From NCBI RefSeq assembly GCF_040500525.1, contig NZ_CP159404.1:401001-465000 (forward strand): a stretch of 64,000 nucleotides of DNA, in the 5' to 3' direction. A program made the position numbers and the translations under genes. Under the pieces are notes generated by a model. It saw nothing but the letters and a program-made list of their open reading frames with translations, was not told the DNA's origin and did no database searches. This stretch comes from Azospirillum formosense (lineage in GTDB: Bacteria; Pseudomonadota; Alphaproteobacteria; Azospirillales; Azospirillaceae). Below, in pieces: positions 27,542-35,923 of this stretch; position 1 is the first letter of the stretch; each line of letters begins with the position of its first letter.

Positions 27542-29427
27542 CCGTTCCACTCCGCCGCGCTGTCTTCCAGTATGGGGCCGCGCGTTTCCGGCATGGTCAG
27601 CGCGATGCGGAAGGAGGCTCCCCGTTCGACCGGCATCAGCGTGACCGTCGCCCCGACCTGCCCGGTCAGGCTGGTGATCAACCGCATGCCCAGGCTGCGC
27701 GACCGGCGCATGTCGAACCCGGCGGGCAGGCCGGGACCCTGGTCGGTCACGGTCAGCGCCAGCAGGTCGTCGGTGCGGTCGAGCGACACCAGGACGTTGG
27801 CGGGCGAGGACCCGCGATGCTTGATGGCGTTGGTGATCAGCTCGTTGGCGATCAGCCCCAGCGGCGCCGCTTGGTCGATGGGCAGGTCGACGCGCTCGGC
27901 CCGCACCTCGATGGAGCCAAGCGTGTCGCCGCCCGACGCGCGGGACAGGTCGGTGCACAGCTCGTTCAGGTAGCTGCCGAACTCGATGGTCTGGAACTGC
28001 TCGGTCTGGTAGAGCCGGCTGTGCACCCGCGCGATGGCGTCGATGCGGCTGCGGGCGTCCTGGAAATGGACGCGCTCGGCGGCGCCCGGCAGGCTCATGG
28101 TTTGCAGAGTCAGCAGGCTGGAGACGAGCTGGAGGCTGTTCTTCACCCGGTGGTTCACCTCGCGCAGCAGCGTGGACTTCTGCCCGACCAGCTTGCGCAG
28201 CGCCGCCTCCATCGACTTGATCTCGGTGACGTCGATGTGCATCAGCACGGCGCCGCCGAAGGGGCCGGCGGCCATCGGCGCGGCAAGGCAGCGGTACCAG
28301 CGCGGCCCTTCGTCGGACAGGCCGGGATACTCGATGGACACCGGCGACCCGCCGCGCAGCAGGCCGCGCAGCCCCTCGATCAGCGCGTCGGCGTGCTCCG
28401 CCCCGCTGCGGGTGGCGGCGCAGGCTTCCAGATAGTCGTCGCCGATGGCCGACCCGTCGCCGAGGAAGCCGGCCTGCGGCCCGCTTTCCGCCCAGGCCTT
28501 GTTGACCGAGATGATGTGCCCGCCGTGGTCGAGAACGGCGATGTGGGCCGGCAGCGCGTCGAGCGTGGCCTTGGTCTGCTCGGCGAGCTGGCGCATGGCG
28601 AGCGCGTTGGCCTTCAGCTCCTCGCGGGTGCGGCGGCGTTCGGTGATGTCGCGCAGCACGCCGGTGATGAAGCTCCGCCCCTCCGATTCCCAGCGGGCGA
28701 GCGAAACCTCCAGGTCGATGCGGGTGCCGTCGCGCTTGCGCCCGATCAGCTCCACCGGGGCTGGGCGGCCGGTCGGATCGCGCTCCAGCAGGCCGGACCA
28801 GTCGGGGGAGCCTTCGGCGAGGAAGAGGCTGACATGCTGGCCGATCAGTTCGTTGGGCTGGAAACCGAATTGTCGGGCGGCGGCCCCGTTGGCCCATTGC
28901 ACGACGCCGCGCGTGTCGGTGGTGACGATGGCGTCGGGGGCGGTGTCCACGATGGCGCGGTAGCGCGCGTCGCGCTGCTCGCGCAGGACCCGCTCGCGGT
29001 TGACCACCGCCGTGACGTCGGTCACCTGGATCAGGCAGTAGGAGGCGTTGGCGACGGTGAAGGGGCGGATCAGCACGTTGTGGACCATCCGCCGCCCATC
29101 GGGGCAGCGCAGCGGGAACAGCACCGGGTTCAGCGTGTGGGACAGGACGCTGGGCGCCCCGGTCTCCAGCACGTCGCGCACCGCGTTGTGCAGCCGCGTG
29201 TCGCGCAGCGACGGCAGGGCCTCCACCAGCTCCCGCCCGTGGATGTCGGGCTCGGCGGTGCCCGACGCCCTTTCCATCCAGCGGTTCCAGAACTGCACGC
29301 GGCCATGGCGGTCCAGCACGACGATGCCGGCGTCCATCGCGTCGAGAAGGCCGTCCAGCCAGGGCATGCGCTTAAACTCGGTCGGTTCCATCGGGCGTTC
29401 CGGAGGCGATGCGGTCGATGAATCCAT
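27538..29427 (-). CDS. PAS-containing HisKA_2-type sensor histidine kinase
   Basis: A 629-residue soluble kinase. Three PAS-like domains come first: about 25-145 (DAMDAGIVVLDRHGRVQFWN), 152-275 (IVDTAPDAIVTTDTRGVVQW) and 290-410 (DALPAHIAVLDHGGHIISVN). The H-box LREVNHRVKNSLQLVSSLL places the phosphorylated His at residue 426, then the ATPase domain has LIANELITNAIKH and TDQGPGLP. This class is common in alphaproteobacteria, for light, redox or general-stress sensing. The ATG at 29427 has AAGGGAC before it, but overlaps the cheC-like gene by 56 bases; ATGs at 29391 and 29367 are alternatives. No membrane segment. Confidence 0.9.
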   Translation of the reverse strand: MDSSTASPPERPMEPTEFKRMPWLDGLLDAMDAGIVVLDRHGRVQFWNRWMERASGTAEPDIHGRELVEALPSLRDTRLHNAVRDVLETGAPSVLSHTLNPVLFPLRCPDGRRMVHNVLIRPFTVANASYCLIQVTDVTAVVNRERVLREQRDARYRAIVDTAPDAIVTTDTRGVVQWANGAAARQFGFQPNELIGQHVSLFLAEGSPDWSGLLERDPTGRPAPVELIGRKRDGTRIDLEVSLARWESEGRSFITGVLRDITERRRTREELKANALAMRQLAEQTKATLDALPAHIAVLDHGGHIISVNKAWAESGPQAGFLGDGSAIGDDYLEACAATRSGAEHADALIEGLRGLLRGGSPVSIEYPGLSDEGPRWYRCLAAPMAAGPFGGAVLMHIDVTEIKSMEAALRKLVGQKSTLLREVNHRVKNSLQLVSSLLTLQTMSLPGAAERVHFQDARSRIDAIARVHSRLYQTEQFQTIEFGSYLNELCTDLSRASGGDTLGSIEVRAERVDLPIDQAAPLGLIANELITNAIKHRGSSPANVLVSLDRTDDLLALTVTDQGPGLPAGFDMRRSRSLGMRLITSLTGQVGATVTLMPVERGASFRIALTMPETRGPILEDSAAEWNG

Positions 29428-30013
29428 GGATCAGTCCCTTCAGCGACTCCAGGGACGACAGTCCCATGAGCAACGCGATGTAGCCGCGGATGCTCCGGCT
29501 GCGGATCAGGAAGTCGATGTAGAGGAACATCACCAGCTCGTCGGGGTTGGGCCCGTTGCTTTGGAAGATGCGGTCGCTGTCGCCGCGCAACACGCTGGGC
29601 AGCGAGATGTCCAGGTTGTCCTTCAGCGTGTTGGCCATGACGACCAAGCAGCCGTTGAGGATGATGTTGCCGATCTCGGCGAGCGCGTCCTGCTCCAGAT
29701 CGACGATTTCTTCCAGGCTCAGCTCGCTGCCGAGGACGGCGCGGGCCAGTTCCAGGCTGTTGGTCTCGGGGAAGATCAACAGGGCGCGGCCGGAAAACGA
29801 CCCGTCGAAACGCTGCTCGACCGCGACGAGGCTCAATTTCTCGCGCGCGGCCAGGAGGCCGGCGGCGTCGTTGCGGCTGACGATCTCGATGGAGGGAACG
29901 GACAGCAGGACCTGATCGGCGACCATGCGGCTGAGGTTGGTCGCGGCACGGCCGACGCCCATGTTCACCAGCTCGGTCAGCGCGTCGCGCTCGAGGTCGC
30001 TCAGATCAACCAT
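29372..30013 (-). CDS. Second CheC-like phosphatase
   Basis: A 213-residue paralogue of the CheC-like protein at 16179-16838. Both signatures are kept: DALTELVNMGVGRAATNLS near the N-terminus and DALAEIGNIILNGCLVVM near residue 108, each with the Glu and Asn of the active site. The start at 30013 follows GGGAGCGTCGGTGC. It leads an operon with the PAS/HisKA_2 kinase and its receiver, so its likely substrate is one of the nearby receiver proteins. A CheC paralogue leading a two-component operon is unusual. Downstream overlap with the kinase suggests coupling. Confidence 0.85.
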   Translation of the reverse strand: MVDLSDLERDALTELVNMGVGRAATNLSRMVADQVLLSVPSIEIVSRNDAAGLLAAREKLSLVAVEQRFDGSFSGRALLIFPETNSLELARAVLGSELSLEEIVDLEQDALAEIGNIILNGCLVVMANTLKDNLDISLPSVLRGDSDRIFQSNGPNPDELVMFLYIDFLIRSRSIRGYIALLMGLSSLESLKGLIHGFIDRIASGTPDGTDRV

Positions 30014-30186
30014 GCACCGACGCTCCCGTCTCCATGGACGCGCCGCGGCATCGGCGCCCCCGGGCACAGTGCGACAGGAACGCCGTGAAAGTCTCCCCCG
30101 TCAACGGCATAGGCCAAATTGGGAGTGCTCTAGGCAATTCAGCAACAAGGTGCTGTCGATCCAACAATTGGTCCCTTCCATTGATC

Positions 30187-30208
30187 GCGGCCCGAATAAA
30201 GGGGCCGC
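30187..30208 (-). terminator. Hairpin downstream of argE
   Basis: GCGGCCC (30187-30193) and GGGCCGC (30202-30208) pair perfectly around an 8-base loop, 46 bases after the argE stop on the minus strand. No T run follows. The rest of the 240-base gap before 30013 holds the control region of the cheC-kinase operon; I see no clear promoter hexamers. Confidence 0.35.
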
Positions 30209-30253
30209 CTGTACTGTGATCCGGTGCGACGCTCTGCCGCTCCTTGCTGCGGG

Positions 30254-31405
30254 TCAGGCCGCCAGCCGGCGGACGAGACCCCGGAGAAAATCCTCGCAGG
30301 CCGTGACCTGGGCGACGTCGATGTATTCGTTGGGCTGATGCGCCTGATCGATGGAGCCGGGTCCGCAGAGCACGGTGGACAGGCCAGCCCCCTGGAACTG
30401 GCCGGCCTCCGCCGCGAAGGAGACCATGCCGGTGTCGTTGCGCCCGGTCAGGGCGTGGCAGAGCTGGGCCGCCGGCCCGTCCGGCTCCGGCGCCAACCCG
30501 GGGACGCCGGCGAGCTGCTCGGTGCGGATGTCGCAGTCCGGGCTGATCCGGCGCATGGCGGCGCGCAGCCGCTCGCACTCCGCCTCGAAGCGGTCGCGGT
30601 AGCGCGTCCAGTCGTCGCCGGGCAGCGGGCGGATGTCCCAGACGAAGGAGCAGTGGCGGGCGGTGATGTTGGCCGCCGTGCCGCCCTCGATGGTGCCGAC
30701 CTGCAGGGTGGTGAAGGGCGGGTCGAAGCCGCATGCGGGGTCCGCGGCGGCGGCGTTCTCCGCCGCCATGTCGCCCACCAGGGTGACGAGCCGCGCCGCG
30801 GTCATCACGGCGCTGACCCCGCGGTCGATCTGGGACGAATGGACCTCGTGCCCGGTGACCGTGGTGCGCAGGACGTAGCAGCCCTTGTGGGCCAGAACGA
30901 CCCCCATCGAGGTCGGCTCGCCGACGATGACGGCGCCGGGGCGCGGCAACTCTTCGGCGATGCGGGCGATCATGGCCGGGGCGCCGATGCAGCCGACCTC
31001 CTCGTCGTAGGACAGCGCCAGATGCAGCGGCCGCTTCAGTCCGGCCGACAGGATCTCCGGCAGCAGGGCCAGCGCCACCGCGGGAAAGCTCTTCATGTCG
31101 GCGGTGCCGCGCCCGTAGAGGCGCCCGTCGCGCTCGACCAGGGTGAAGGGATCGGTATCCCAGGGCTGCCCGTCCACCGGGACGACGTCGGTGTGGGCCG
31201 ACAGCACCACGCCACCCTCGACCATCGGGCCGATGGTGGCGAACAGGTTCGCCTTGGCGCCGTCCGGGCTGGGCACCAGCCGGCTTTCCACGCCGTATCC
31301 GGCGAGATGGTCCCGAACCCAGTCGATCAGCGCCATGTTGGAGCGGCGCGAAACCGTATCGAAACCGACCAGACGGGCGATCATCGCCTTGGAGACGTCT
31401 TGCAC
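30254..31405 (-). CDS. argE: Acetylornithine deacetylase (M20 family)
   Basis: A 383-residue zinc hydrolase of the M20/ArgE type, cytoplasmic. The metal-site motifs are in order: LSAHTDVVPVDGQPWDTDPF (His70-type and bridging Asp region), YGRGTADMKSF, SYDEEVGCIGA (catalytic Glu pair) and, at the C-terminus, CGPGSIDQAHQPNEY, which replaces the usual CGPG...AHxPdEy. The dimerisation domain lies between. It probably cleaves N-acetylornithine to ornithine in arginine synthesis; other N-acyl amino acids are possible. It is not next to other arg genes. Start ATG at 31405. Confidence 0.9.
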   Translation of the reverse strand: MQDVSKAMIARLVGFDTVSRRSNMALIDWVRDHLAGYGVESRLVPSPDGAKANLFATIGPMVEGGVVLSAHTDVVPVDGQPWDTDPFTLVERDGRLYGRGTADMKSFPAVALALLPEILSAGLKRPLHLALSYDEEVGCIGAPAMIARIAEELPRPGAVIVGEPTSMGVVLAHKGCYVLRTTVTGHEVHSSQIDRGVSAVMTAARLVTLVGDMAAENAAAADPACGFDPPFTTLQVGTIEGGTAANITARHCSFVWDIRPLPGDDWTRYRDRFEAECERLRAAMRRISPDCDIRTEQLAGVPGLAPEPDGPAAQLCHALTGRNDTGMVSFAAEAGQFQGAGLSTVLCGPGSIDQAHQPNEYIDVAQVTACEDFLRGLVRRLAA

Positions 31406-31608
31406 CCTTGCGATCCAATCTGCGGGACGGCGGAGCCGATCCCGCGCTTGTGATAATCTTTAGCAGTCAGACACTGGCCCTTGCATCCTACGATGTCAAA
31501 TGAGTCGTCCGGATTACGCGGGCATAGCGGCCAACGGCCAATGCCGGTTGTCCGGTTTTCCCGCATTCGGGGTGCCGTCCAACCGGTTGTGCATTGGGAC
31601 CGCTCGGA

Positions 31609-31624
31609 CCCGGCCGCGGCCGGG
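31609..31624. repeat. 16-bp perfect palindrome after the coiled-coil gene
   Basis: CCCGGCCGCGGCCGGG reads the same on both strands, 19 bases after the stop of the minus-strand gene at 31643. It could be part of a terminator or a protein-binding site. The rest of the gap 31406-31642 shows nothing else. Confidence 0.4.
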
Positions 31625-31642
31625 CGGACGCTGCGGGCGCGG

Positions 31643-31990
31643 TCAGGCCGCCGACCAGACCTTCTCGGTCAGGATCGTACGCACCAGCGTCAGCGCGCTC
31701 TCGGCGCTCTCGCGCCCGTCGAGCTTCGCCGCCACCGCCTCGATCTGGGCCGGCGGCAGGGTGGCGCGCAGGCGGCGCACCGTGTCGGTCAGGTGCTTCT
31801 TGGCGAAGCGCGCCTGATTTCCGCGCTCCGACAAGTCCTGGAAGGCCAGCCGCCGGGTGGTCGCGTCGCGCCCGGCGCTGGCCGCCGTCGCCCGCTCCGC
31901 CGCCGCGGCAAGCTCGTTGGAGGATTGGAGGTAATTGCTGATGGCTTCGGTCAGGATACGGTTGGCTTGAAGCATGGGATCAAGGGGCAT
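31643..31990 (-). CDS. Hypothetical helical protein
   Basis: A 115-residue protein not recognised. It has no signal peptide, membrane helix or cysteine, is rich in Ala, Arg and Glu, and looks all-helical with coiled-coil character (ELAAAAERATAASAGRD, then LSERGNQARFAKKHLTDTVR). I chose the ATG at 31990, giving MPLDPML; a longer frame to 32056 adds an Arg-rich lead that is less likely. It stands alone between argE and the DUF2934 gene. Codon use resembles its neighbours, so it is probably a real resident gene. Confidence 0.55.
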   Translation of the reverse strand: MPLDPMLQANRILTEAISNYLQSSNELAAAAERATAASAGRDATTRRLAFQDLSERGNQARFAKKHLTDTVRRLRATLPPAQIEAVAAKLDGRESAESALTLVRTILTEKVWSAA

Positions 31991-32370
31991 GCGCTGAACT
32001 CTTTGCCTTCCGTGACGGCTCCGGGCCGCAAACGGCCCCCTGCCAAGACGTTTCACCCGAAGTTACTTGGGGCGGCCGCTCCGCTTCAACCCGGCGAAGG
32101 GTTCTATGCGGACCGCAATCCGGAGCAGCTCTGGCACCTTGGGAGCGGTACCACCCCATGGTCTATCACCGTCCGCTGGCTGTCGAGGCCGGCCAAGCAA
32201 TGGGCCTATGAATTTCCTATGAACTAAGGCACGCTTTCTTTGTGTACGTTTATCGTCACATAAACCGGGCACTAAAACGGGAACCCACGGGCGCAGGACG
32301 CCGTTTTCCTCGAGCGTCGATGTTTCTGCGGCCATGCCCACTTGGACCAAGCCCATTTGGAGACGGAAGA
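31991..32370. other. 380-base gap with divergent control region
   Basis: No gene is supported here. It carries the start regions of the helical protein (minus) and of the DUF2934 gene (plus), including an EcfG-like promoter at 32280-32305. Just before the DUF2934 start is a near-direct repeat, CCCACTTGGACCAAG and CCCATTTGGAGAC. Confidence 0.5.
32280..32305 (+). promoter_or_regulatory. EcfG-type general stress promoter
   Basis: GGAAC at 32280-32284 and CGTT at 32302-32305 (followed by TT) are separated by 17 bases. This is a full match to the known consensus of the alphaproteobacterial stress sigma factor EcfG. It lies 66 bases before the DUF2934 gene start, a normal distance. No other promoter-like hexamers stand out nearby. 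Confidence 0.65.
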
Positions 32371-32898
32371 ATGCAAGGCGATCGTGAGGACCGCATCCGC
32401 CACCGCGCCTATGAGATCTGGGAGCGCGACGGGCGACCGGAGGGACGGGGGGAAGAACATTGGGCGCAGGCCTGCGCCGAGATCGAAGCCGAGGACCGGA
32501 CGGTGACCGCGGCGGAGCCGGCAGCCATGGTCGCGGCCGTCAAGGACGCCGCCACGGGGGCCGTGAAGAAGGCGGTCCGCCGGACCAAGACGGCGGCGAC
32601 CGAACTGCTGGGCGTCGGCTTGAACGCCGTGGTCGATGTGGTCGAGGAGGCCGTCGCGCCCAAGAAGACGCGCGCCCGCAAGGACAAGGCCGAACCGGTG
32701 GCCGCGAACGAATCCTCCGCCGAAACCCCGGTCGCGGTTCCGGTTCCGGCGGCCCCGAAGCCGGCGAAGACGCCCCGCGCCAAGGCCCTGAAGGCTGAAC
32801 CGGTAAAGGCTGAACCGGTGAAGGCGGAAGCGGTGAAGCCGGTCGCCCCGCGCGGCCGCCGCAGGACGGCCGCATCGGACACCGAACCGGCCCATTGA
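32371..32898 (+). CDS. DUF2934 protein with histone-like Lys/Ala/Pro tail
   Basis: A 175-residue protein. Residues 6-36, RIRHRAYEIWERDGRPEG and the following HWAQACAEIE, form the short DUF2934 domain, of unknown role. After it comes an Ala-rich stretch (about 45-90) and a long basic tail built of KAEPVKAEPVKAEAVKP repeats, ending in RGRRRT; this is like histone H1-type or AlgP-like DNA-binding tails. ATG at 32371 after GGAGACGGAAGA. A matching EcfG promoter upstream suggests stress induction. The stop codon lies in an 18-base tandem duplication. Confidence 0.85.
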   Translation: MQGDREDRIRHRAYEIWERDGRPEGRGEEHWAQACAEIEAEDRTVTAAEPAAMVAAVKDAATGAVKKAVRRTKTAATELLGVGLNAVVDVVEEAVAPKKTRARKDKAEPVAANESSAETPVAVPVPAAPKPAKTPRAKALKAEPVKAEPVKAEAVKPVAPRGRRRTAASDTEPAH

Positions 32899-32929
32899 CC
32901 CGCGCCGGCCCATTGACCCGCGCCGGCCC
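32887..32929 (+). repeat. 18-base tandem duplication covering a stop codon
   Basis: CCGGCCCATTGACCCGCG occurs at 32887-32904 and again, identically, at 32905-32922, with a third partial copy (CCGGCCC) at 32923-32929. The first copy contains the TGA of the DUF2934 gene and the second holds a redundant TGA in the same frame. Confidence 0.9.
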
Positions 32930-32938
32930 TGCGCGTTC

Positions 32939-34234
32939 CTACAGACAGGGACGGATGTAGGGCCGGTTCGCCTCCCACAGCTCGTCCAGGATCTTCACGG
33001 CGGCGTCGGTCGACGTCACCACCGGGTCGATCAGCAGGGCCTGGAGCGCCAAGTCCTTCGAGGCGTGGACCGCCGCCTCGACGGCGAGTTGCTGCACGCT
33101 CGCCTGGACGTGCAGCAGCTTGGCGATCGGGTCGGGCAGGGGGCCGAGCGAGACCGGGTGGACGCCCGCCGCGTCGGCCAGAAGCGGCACCTCCACCGCC
33201 AGATCGGGCGGCAGGTTGGGGATGGCGCCCTGGTTGTAGACGATCCCCGATTCGATGAAGCGCTTCCGGTTGTGCAGGACCCCGGCGATGACCTGCACCG
33301 CCCGTTCGCCCCAGGACGGTTGCGTCCAGTCCTCCGGCACCGGGGTCGTTCCGGCGATGGTCCCGTCCATCAGCGCGTTGAGGATGCCGCGCCCGCGCTC
33401 GTCCTCCGCGAAATCGAATCCGTGTTCCCCGCCCTCCCAGCCGTAGGGCAGATATTCGCCCATATGGTCGTCGCTGCAGGTCGGCCACAGGCCGAAGCTG
33501 GTGAACAGGCGGCGGGTCAGCGGCGTGAAGGTCGGATCGTGGGTCTTCTCCCGCTCGCGCAGCAGCGGGTAGAGGTCGCGTCCGCTCGCCCTGTCGCGGA
33601 TGTGCATCAGCCACTGGAAGTGGTTCAGTCCGGCACCCCAGACCTCCACGTCCTTTTCGGCCATGCCGAGGATCTGGCAGATGAACCAGCGCGCCAGAAA
33701 GATGCCGTGGCACAGCCCCAGGGTCTTGACCTTCGTGTATTTGCCGAGGCCGAGGACGACGCGGCTTTCCGGGTTGGACAGGTTGATGAACTGGGCGTCG
33801 GGGCACAGCTCCTCGATGTCGCGGGCGAAGTCGAAGATCAGGGGCAGGGTGCGCAGCGTGAAGAACAGGCCGCCGGGGCCGCCGTTTTCGCCCAGCGTGT
33901 GGCGGATGCCATGCTTCTTCGGGACCTCGAAGTCGAGCTTCCACAGGCGGTTGCGGTCGATGGCGACGGAGTTGACGACGAATTCCGCGCCTTGCAGGGC
34001 GGCGCGGCGTTCGGTGGTCTGTTCGATGATCAGGCCGGCGTTGCCCTTGGCGTTCAGCAGGCGGGCGAGCGCCGTCATGCGGTCGAGCGCCGCCGGATTC
34101 GTGTCCACCAGCGTCAGGGTGCTGCCCGCCAGCTCCGTCGTGGTGAAGAGGTCGCGGTACATGCTCAGCCCGAAGGCCGCGCTGCCGGCGCCCAGGAAGA
34201 CGATCTTGGTGGTTTTGGGGGTGGTAACGGCCAT
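32939..34234 (-). CDS. Glycoside hydrolase family 4 (alpha-galactosidase/glucosidase type)
   Basis: A 431-residue GH4 enzyme, which uses NAD+ and a divalent metal to cleave glycosides by oxidation-elimination. Evidence: N-terminal Rossmann motif IVFLGAGSAAFGLSMYRDL, the Asp in TLVDTN, then ENGGPGGLFFTLRT, FINLSNPESR, GLCHGIFLARWF (metal-binding Cys and His) and GLNHFQWL. The closest type appears to be MelA/AglB-like alpha-galactosidase/glucosidase. Start at 34234 with GGGAGGCATCCC before it; a frame to 34306 is longer but less likely. It is divergent from a GH1 beta-glucosidase, which suggests a shared glycoside-degrading regulon. Confidence 0.9.
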   Translation of the reverse strand: MAVTTPKTTKIVFLGAGSAAFGLSMYRDLFTTTELAGSTLTLVDTNPAALDRMTALARLLNAKGNAGLIIEQTTERRAALQGAEFVVNSVAIDRNRLWKLDFEVPKKHGIRHTLGENGGPGGLFFTLRTLPLIFDFARDIEELCPDAQFINLSNPESRVVLGLGKYTKVKTLGLCHGIFLARWFICQILGMAEKDVEVWGAGLNHFQWLMHIRDRASGRDLYPLLREREKTHDPTFTPLTRRLFTSFGLWPTCSDDHMGEYLPYGWEGGEHGFDFAEDERGRGILNALMDGTIAGTTPVPEDWTQPSWGERAVQVIAGVLHNRKRFIESGIVYNQGAIPNLPPDLAVEVPLLADAAGVHPVSLGPLPDPIAKLLHVQASVQQLAVEAAVHASKDLALQALLIDPVVTSTDAAVKILDELWEANRPYIRPCL

Positions 34235-34315
34235 GGGATGCCTCCCGTCCGCGGGAATGCTGCTGTGCTGATTTGTCAGGGCAGCCGCCTTGGGTGAAGC
34301 ATACACTTGTTACGA

Positions 34316-34362
34316 CGAAGAGACTATACCTGATGGTTAGAATAAGTGTGGTGGTCTCTTCG
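34316..34362. promoter_or_regulatory. Inverted repeat in the GH4/GH1 divergent control region
   Basis: CGAAGAGAC (34316-34324) and GTCTCTTCG (34354-34362) are perfect inverted arms 29 bases apart. A second inverted pair, ACACTTGTT (34303-34311) and the complement of AATAAGTGT (34341-34349), is interleaved with it. They lie between two divergent glycosidase genes and could be operators for a shared sugar-responsive regulator, or alternative folds of a leader; no regulator gene is adjacent. Confidence 0.45.
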
Positions 34363-34432
34363 CTTGCGCAACATGGCCTTCGCGCTCGCAACAGTGCATC
34401 TGCAGCATAATCACTTCGAGGGAGTCCCCGTC

Positions 34433-35767
34433 ATGGCAGTCTTCACTTTCCCCAAGGACTTCCTGTGGGGGGCGTCCACCGCCGCCTATCAGATCGAGGG
34501 TGCGATTCACGAGGACGGGCGCGGTCCTTGCGTGTGGGACACCTTCACCGACGCCGGGCGCATTCAGGACGGCAGCAGCGCCGCCGTCGCCTGCGACCAT
34601 TACCATCGCTGGGCGGAGGACATTGCCCTGCTGAAGGATGCGGGATTCAACACCTACCGCTTCTCCATCGCCTGGCCGCGCATCCTGCCGAGCGGGACGG
34701 GGGCGGTGAACGCGGCGGGGCTCGACTTCTACGACCGGCTGGTGGACGGGCTGCTGGCCGCCGGCATCCGGCCGATGGCCTGCCTGTACCATTGGGACCT
34801 GCCGCAGCCACTGGAAGACCGCGGAGGTTGGCAGAACCGGGAGATCGTCGGCCCCTTCGCCGATTACGCCCGCATCGTCGCCGCCCGGCTTGCCGACCGG
34901 GTGAAGGACTGGATGATGCTGAACGAGCCGAACGTGGTCGCCACCCACGGCTACGGTACGGGAGAGCACGCGCCCGGCCACAAGCTGGGCGAGACCGGCA
35001 TCCTGCGCGCCCTGCACCACCAGAATCTGGCGCAAGGGGCGGCGCTCCGCGCCATATCGGCGGAGCATGCGGGCCTGACTCTCGGCACCGTCATCAACCT
35101 CCAGCCCTGCCGGGCCGAGAGCGACCGGCCGGAGGACGTCGCGGCGGCGGCCCGCTGGGACGCGGTGTGGAACCGGGTGGCCCTGGACGGCGTCATGCGC
35201 GGCGAAATTCCCGAGCTGATGGCGGAGCGGATGAAGGATTTCGTGTTGCCGGGCGACGAGGAGGCCATCCGCTTCCCCATCGATCTGCTGGGCATCAACT
35301 ACTATTCGCGCATGACGATGAAGCACGAGACGGGTCATCCCTTCGACGTGTGGTGGGGCGATGCCCATTGCGACCGCTGGACCGCCATGGCCTGGCCGGT
35401 GCAGCCCGACGGACTCTACGATCTGCTGATGGCGTTCAAGCGGGACTACGGCAACCCCGCCGTCTTCGTCGCCGAGAACGGCGCGGCCTATGACGACGTG
35501 GTGACGCCGGACGGGCAGGTGCACGACGACGAGCGCGTGGCCTTCCTGCGCGACCATGTGGCGGCGGTCGGCCGGGCCCTGGCCGATGGCTGCAATGTAA
35601 AGGGCTATCTGTGCTGGAGCCTGCTGGACAATTTCGAATGGGCCTTCGGCCTGTCGAAGCGGTTCGGCATTGTCCGCGTCGATTACGACACGTTGGTTCG
35701 TACGCCCAAGGACAGCTACCGCTTCCTGAGTGCGGTGGCGAAGAGCGGGCGGCTTGACAGCGTTTGA
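34433..35767 (+). CDS. GH1 beta-glucosidase
   Basis: A 444-residue family-1 retaining glycosidase, cytoplasmic (no signal peptide). N-terminal FLWGASTAAYQIEGA is the GH1 signature. The acid/base Glu165 is in MLNEP (Asn164, Pro166) and the nucleophile Glu348 in VAENG; LLDNFEWAFGLSKRFGI is the C-terminal aglycone-site motif. It hydrolyses beta-glucosides or related sugars. ATG at 34433, about 200 bases from the divergent GH4 gene. This enzyme keeps the normal NEP motif, in contrast to the two GH1 genes at 47423-50268. Confidence 0.95.
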   Translation: MAVFTFPKDFLWGASTAAYQIEGAIHEDGRGPCVWDTFTDAGRIQDGSSAAVACDHYHRWAEDIALLKDAGFNTYRFSIAWPRILPSGTGAVNAAGLDFYDRLVDGLLAAGIRPMACLYHWDLPQPLEDRGGWQNREIVGPFADYARIVAARLADRVKDWMMLNEPNVVATHGYGTGEHAPGHKLGETGILRALHHQNLAQGAALRAISAEHAGLTLGTVINLQPCRAESDRPEDVAAAARWDAVWNRVALDGVMRGEIPELMAERMKDFVLPGDEEAIRFPIDLLGINYYSRMTMKHETGHPFDVWWGDAHCDRWTAMAWPVQPDGLYDLLMAFKRDYGNPAVFVAENGAAYDDVVTPDGQVHDDERVAFLRDHVAAVGRALADGCNVKGYLCWSLLDNFEWAFGLSKRFGIVRVDYDTLVRTPKDSYRFLSAVAKSGRLDSV

Positions 35768-35923
35768 AAAGGCCGGAGGATTCAGGCCGGAAATTGCATA
35801 GCGAATTCCGGCCTGACTGGAAATTTCCAGAGGGAGTTCTAGAAAACTCTTCTTTTCACCGTTCAGAAAATTGGCGACGGCACAGCTTCTGAACCTCCTC
35901 TTGCGGAGGAAGGGCGTGAGTTC

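Noticed and set aside
32017..32060. AACG and GTTTC pair as an EcfG promoter for the minus-strand gene at 31643
   Set aside because: The -35 would need GTTCC on this strand and the spacing is 15; both are off consensus.
34303..34343. Sigma-70 promoters in the GH4/GH1 gap (TTGTTA, TATACC, TAGAAT)
   Set aside because: No pair has a spacer of 16-18 bases; kept only the inverted repeats.
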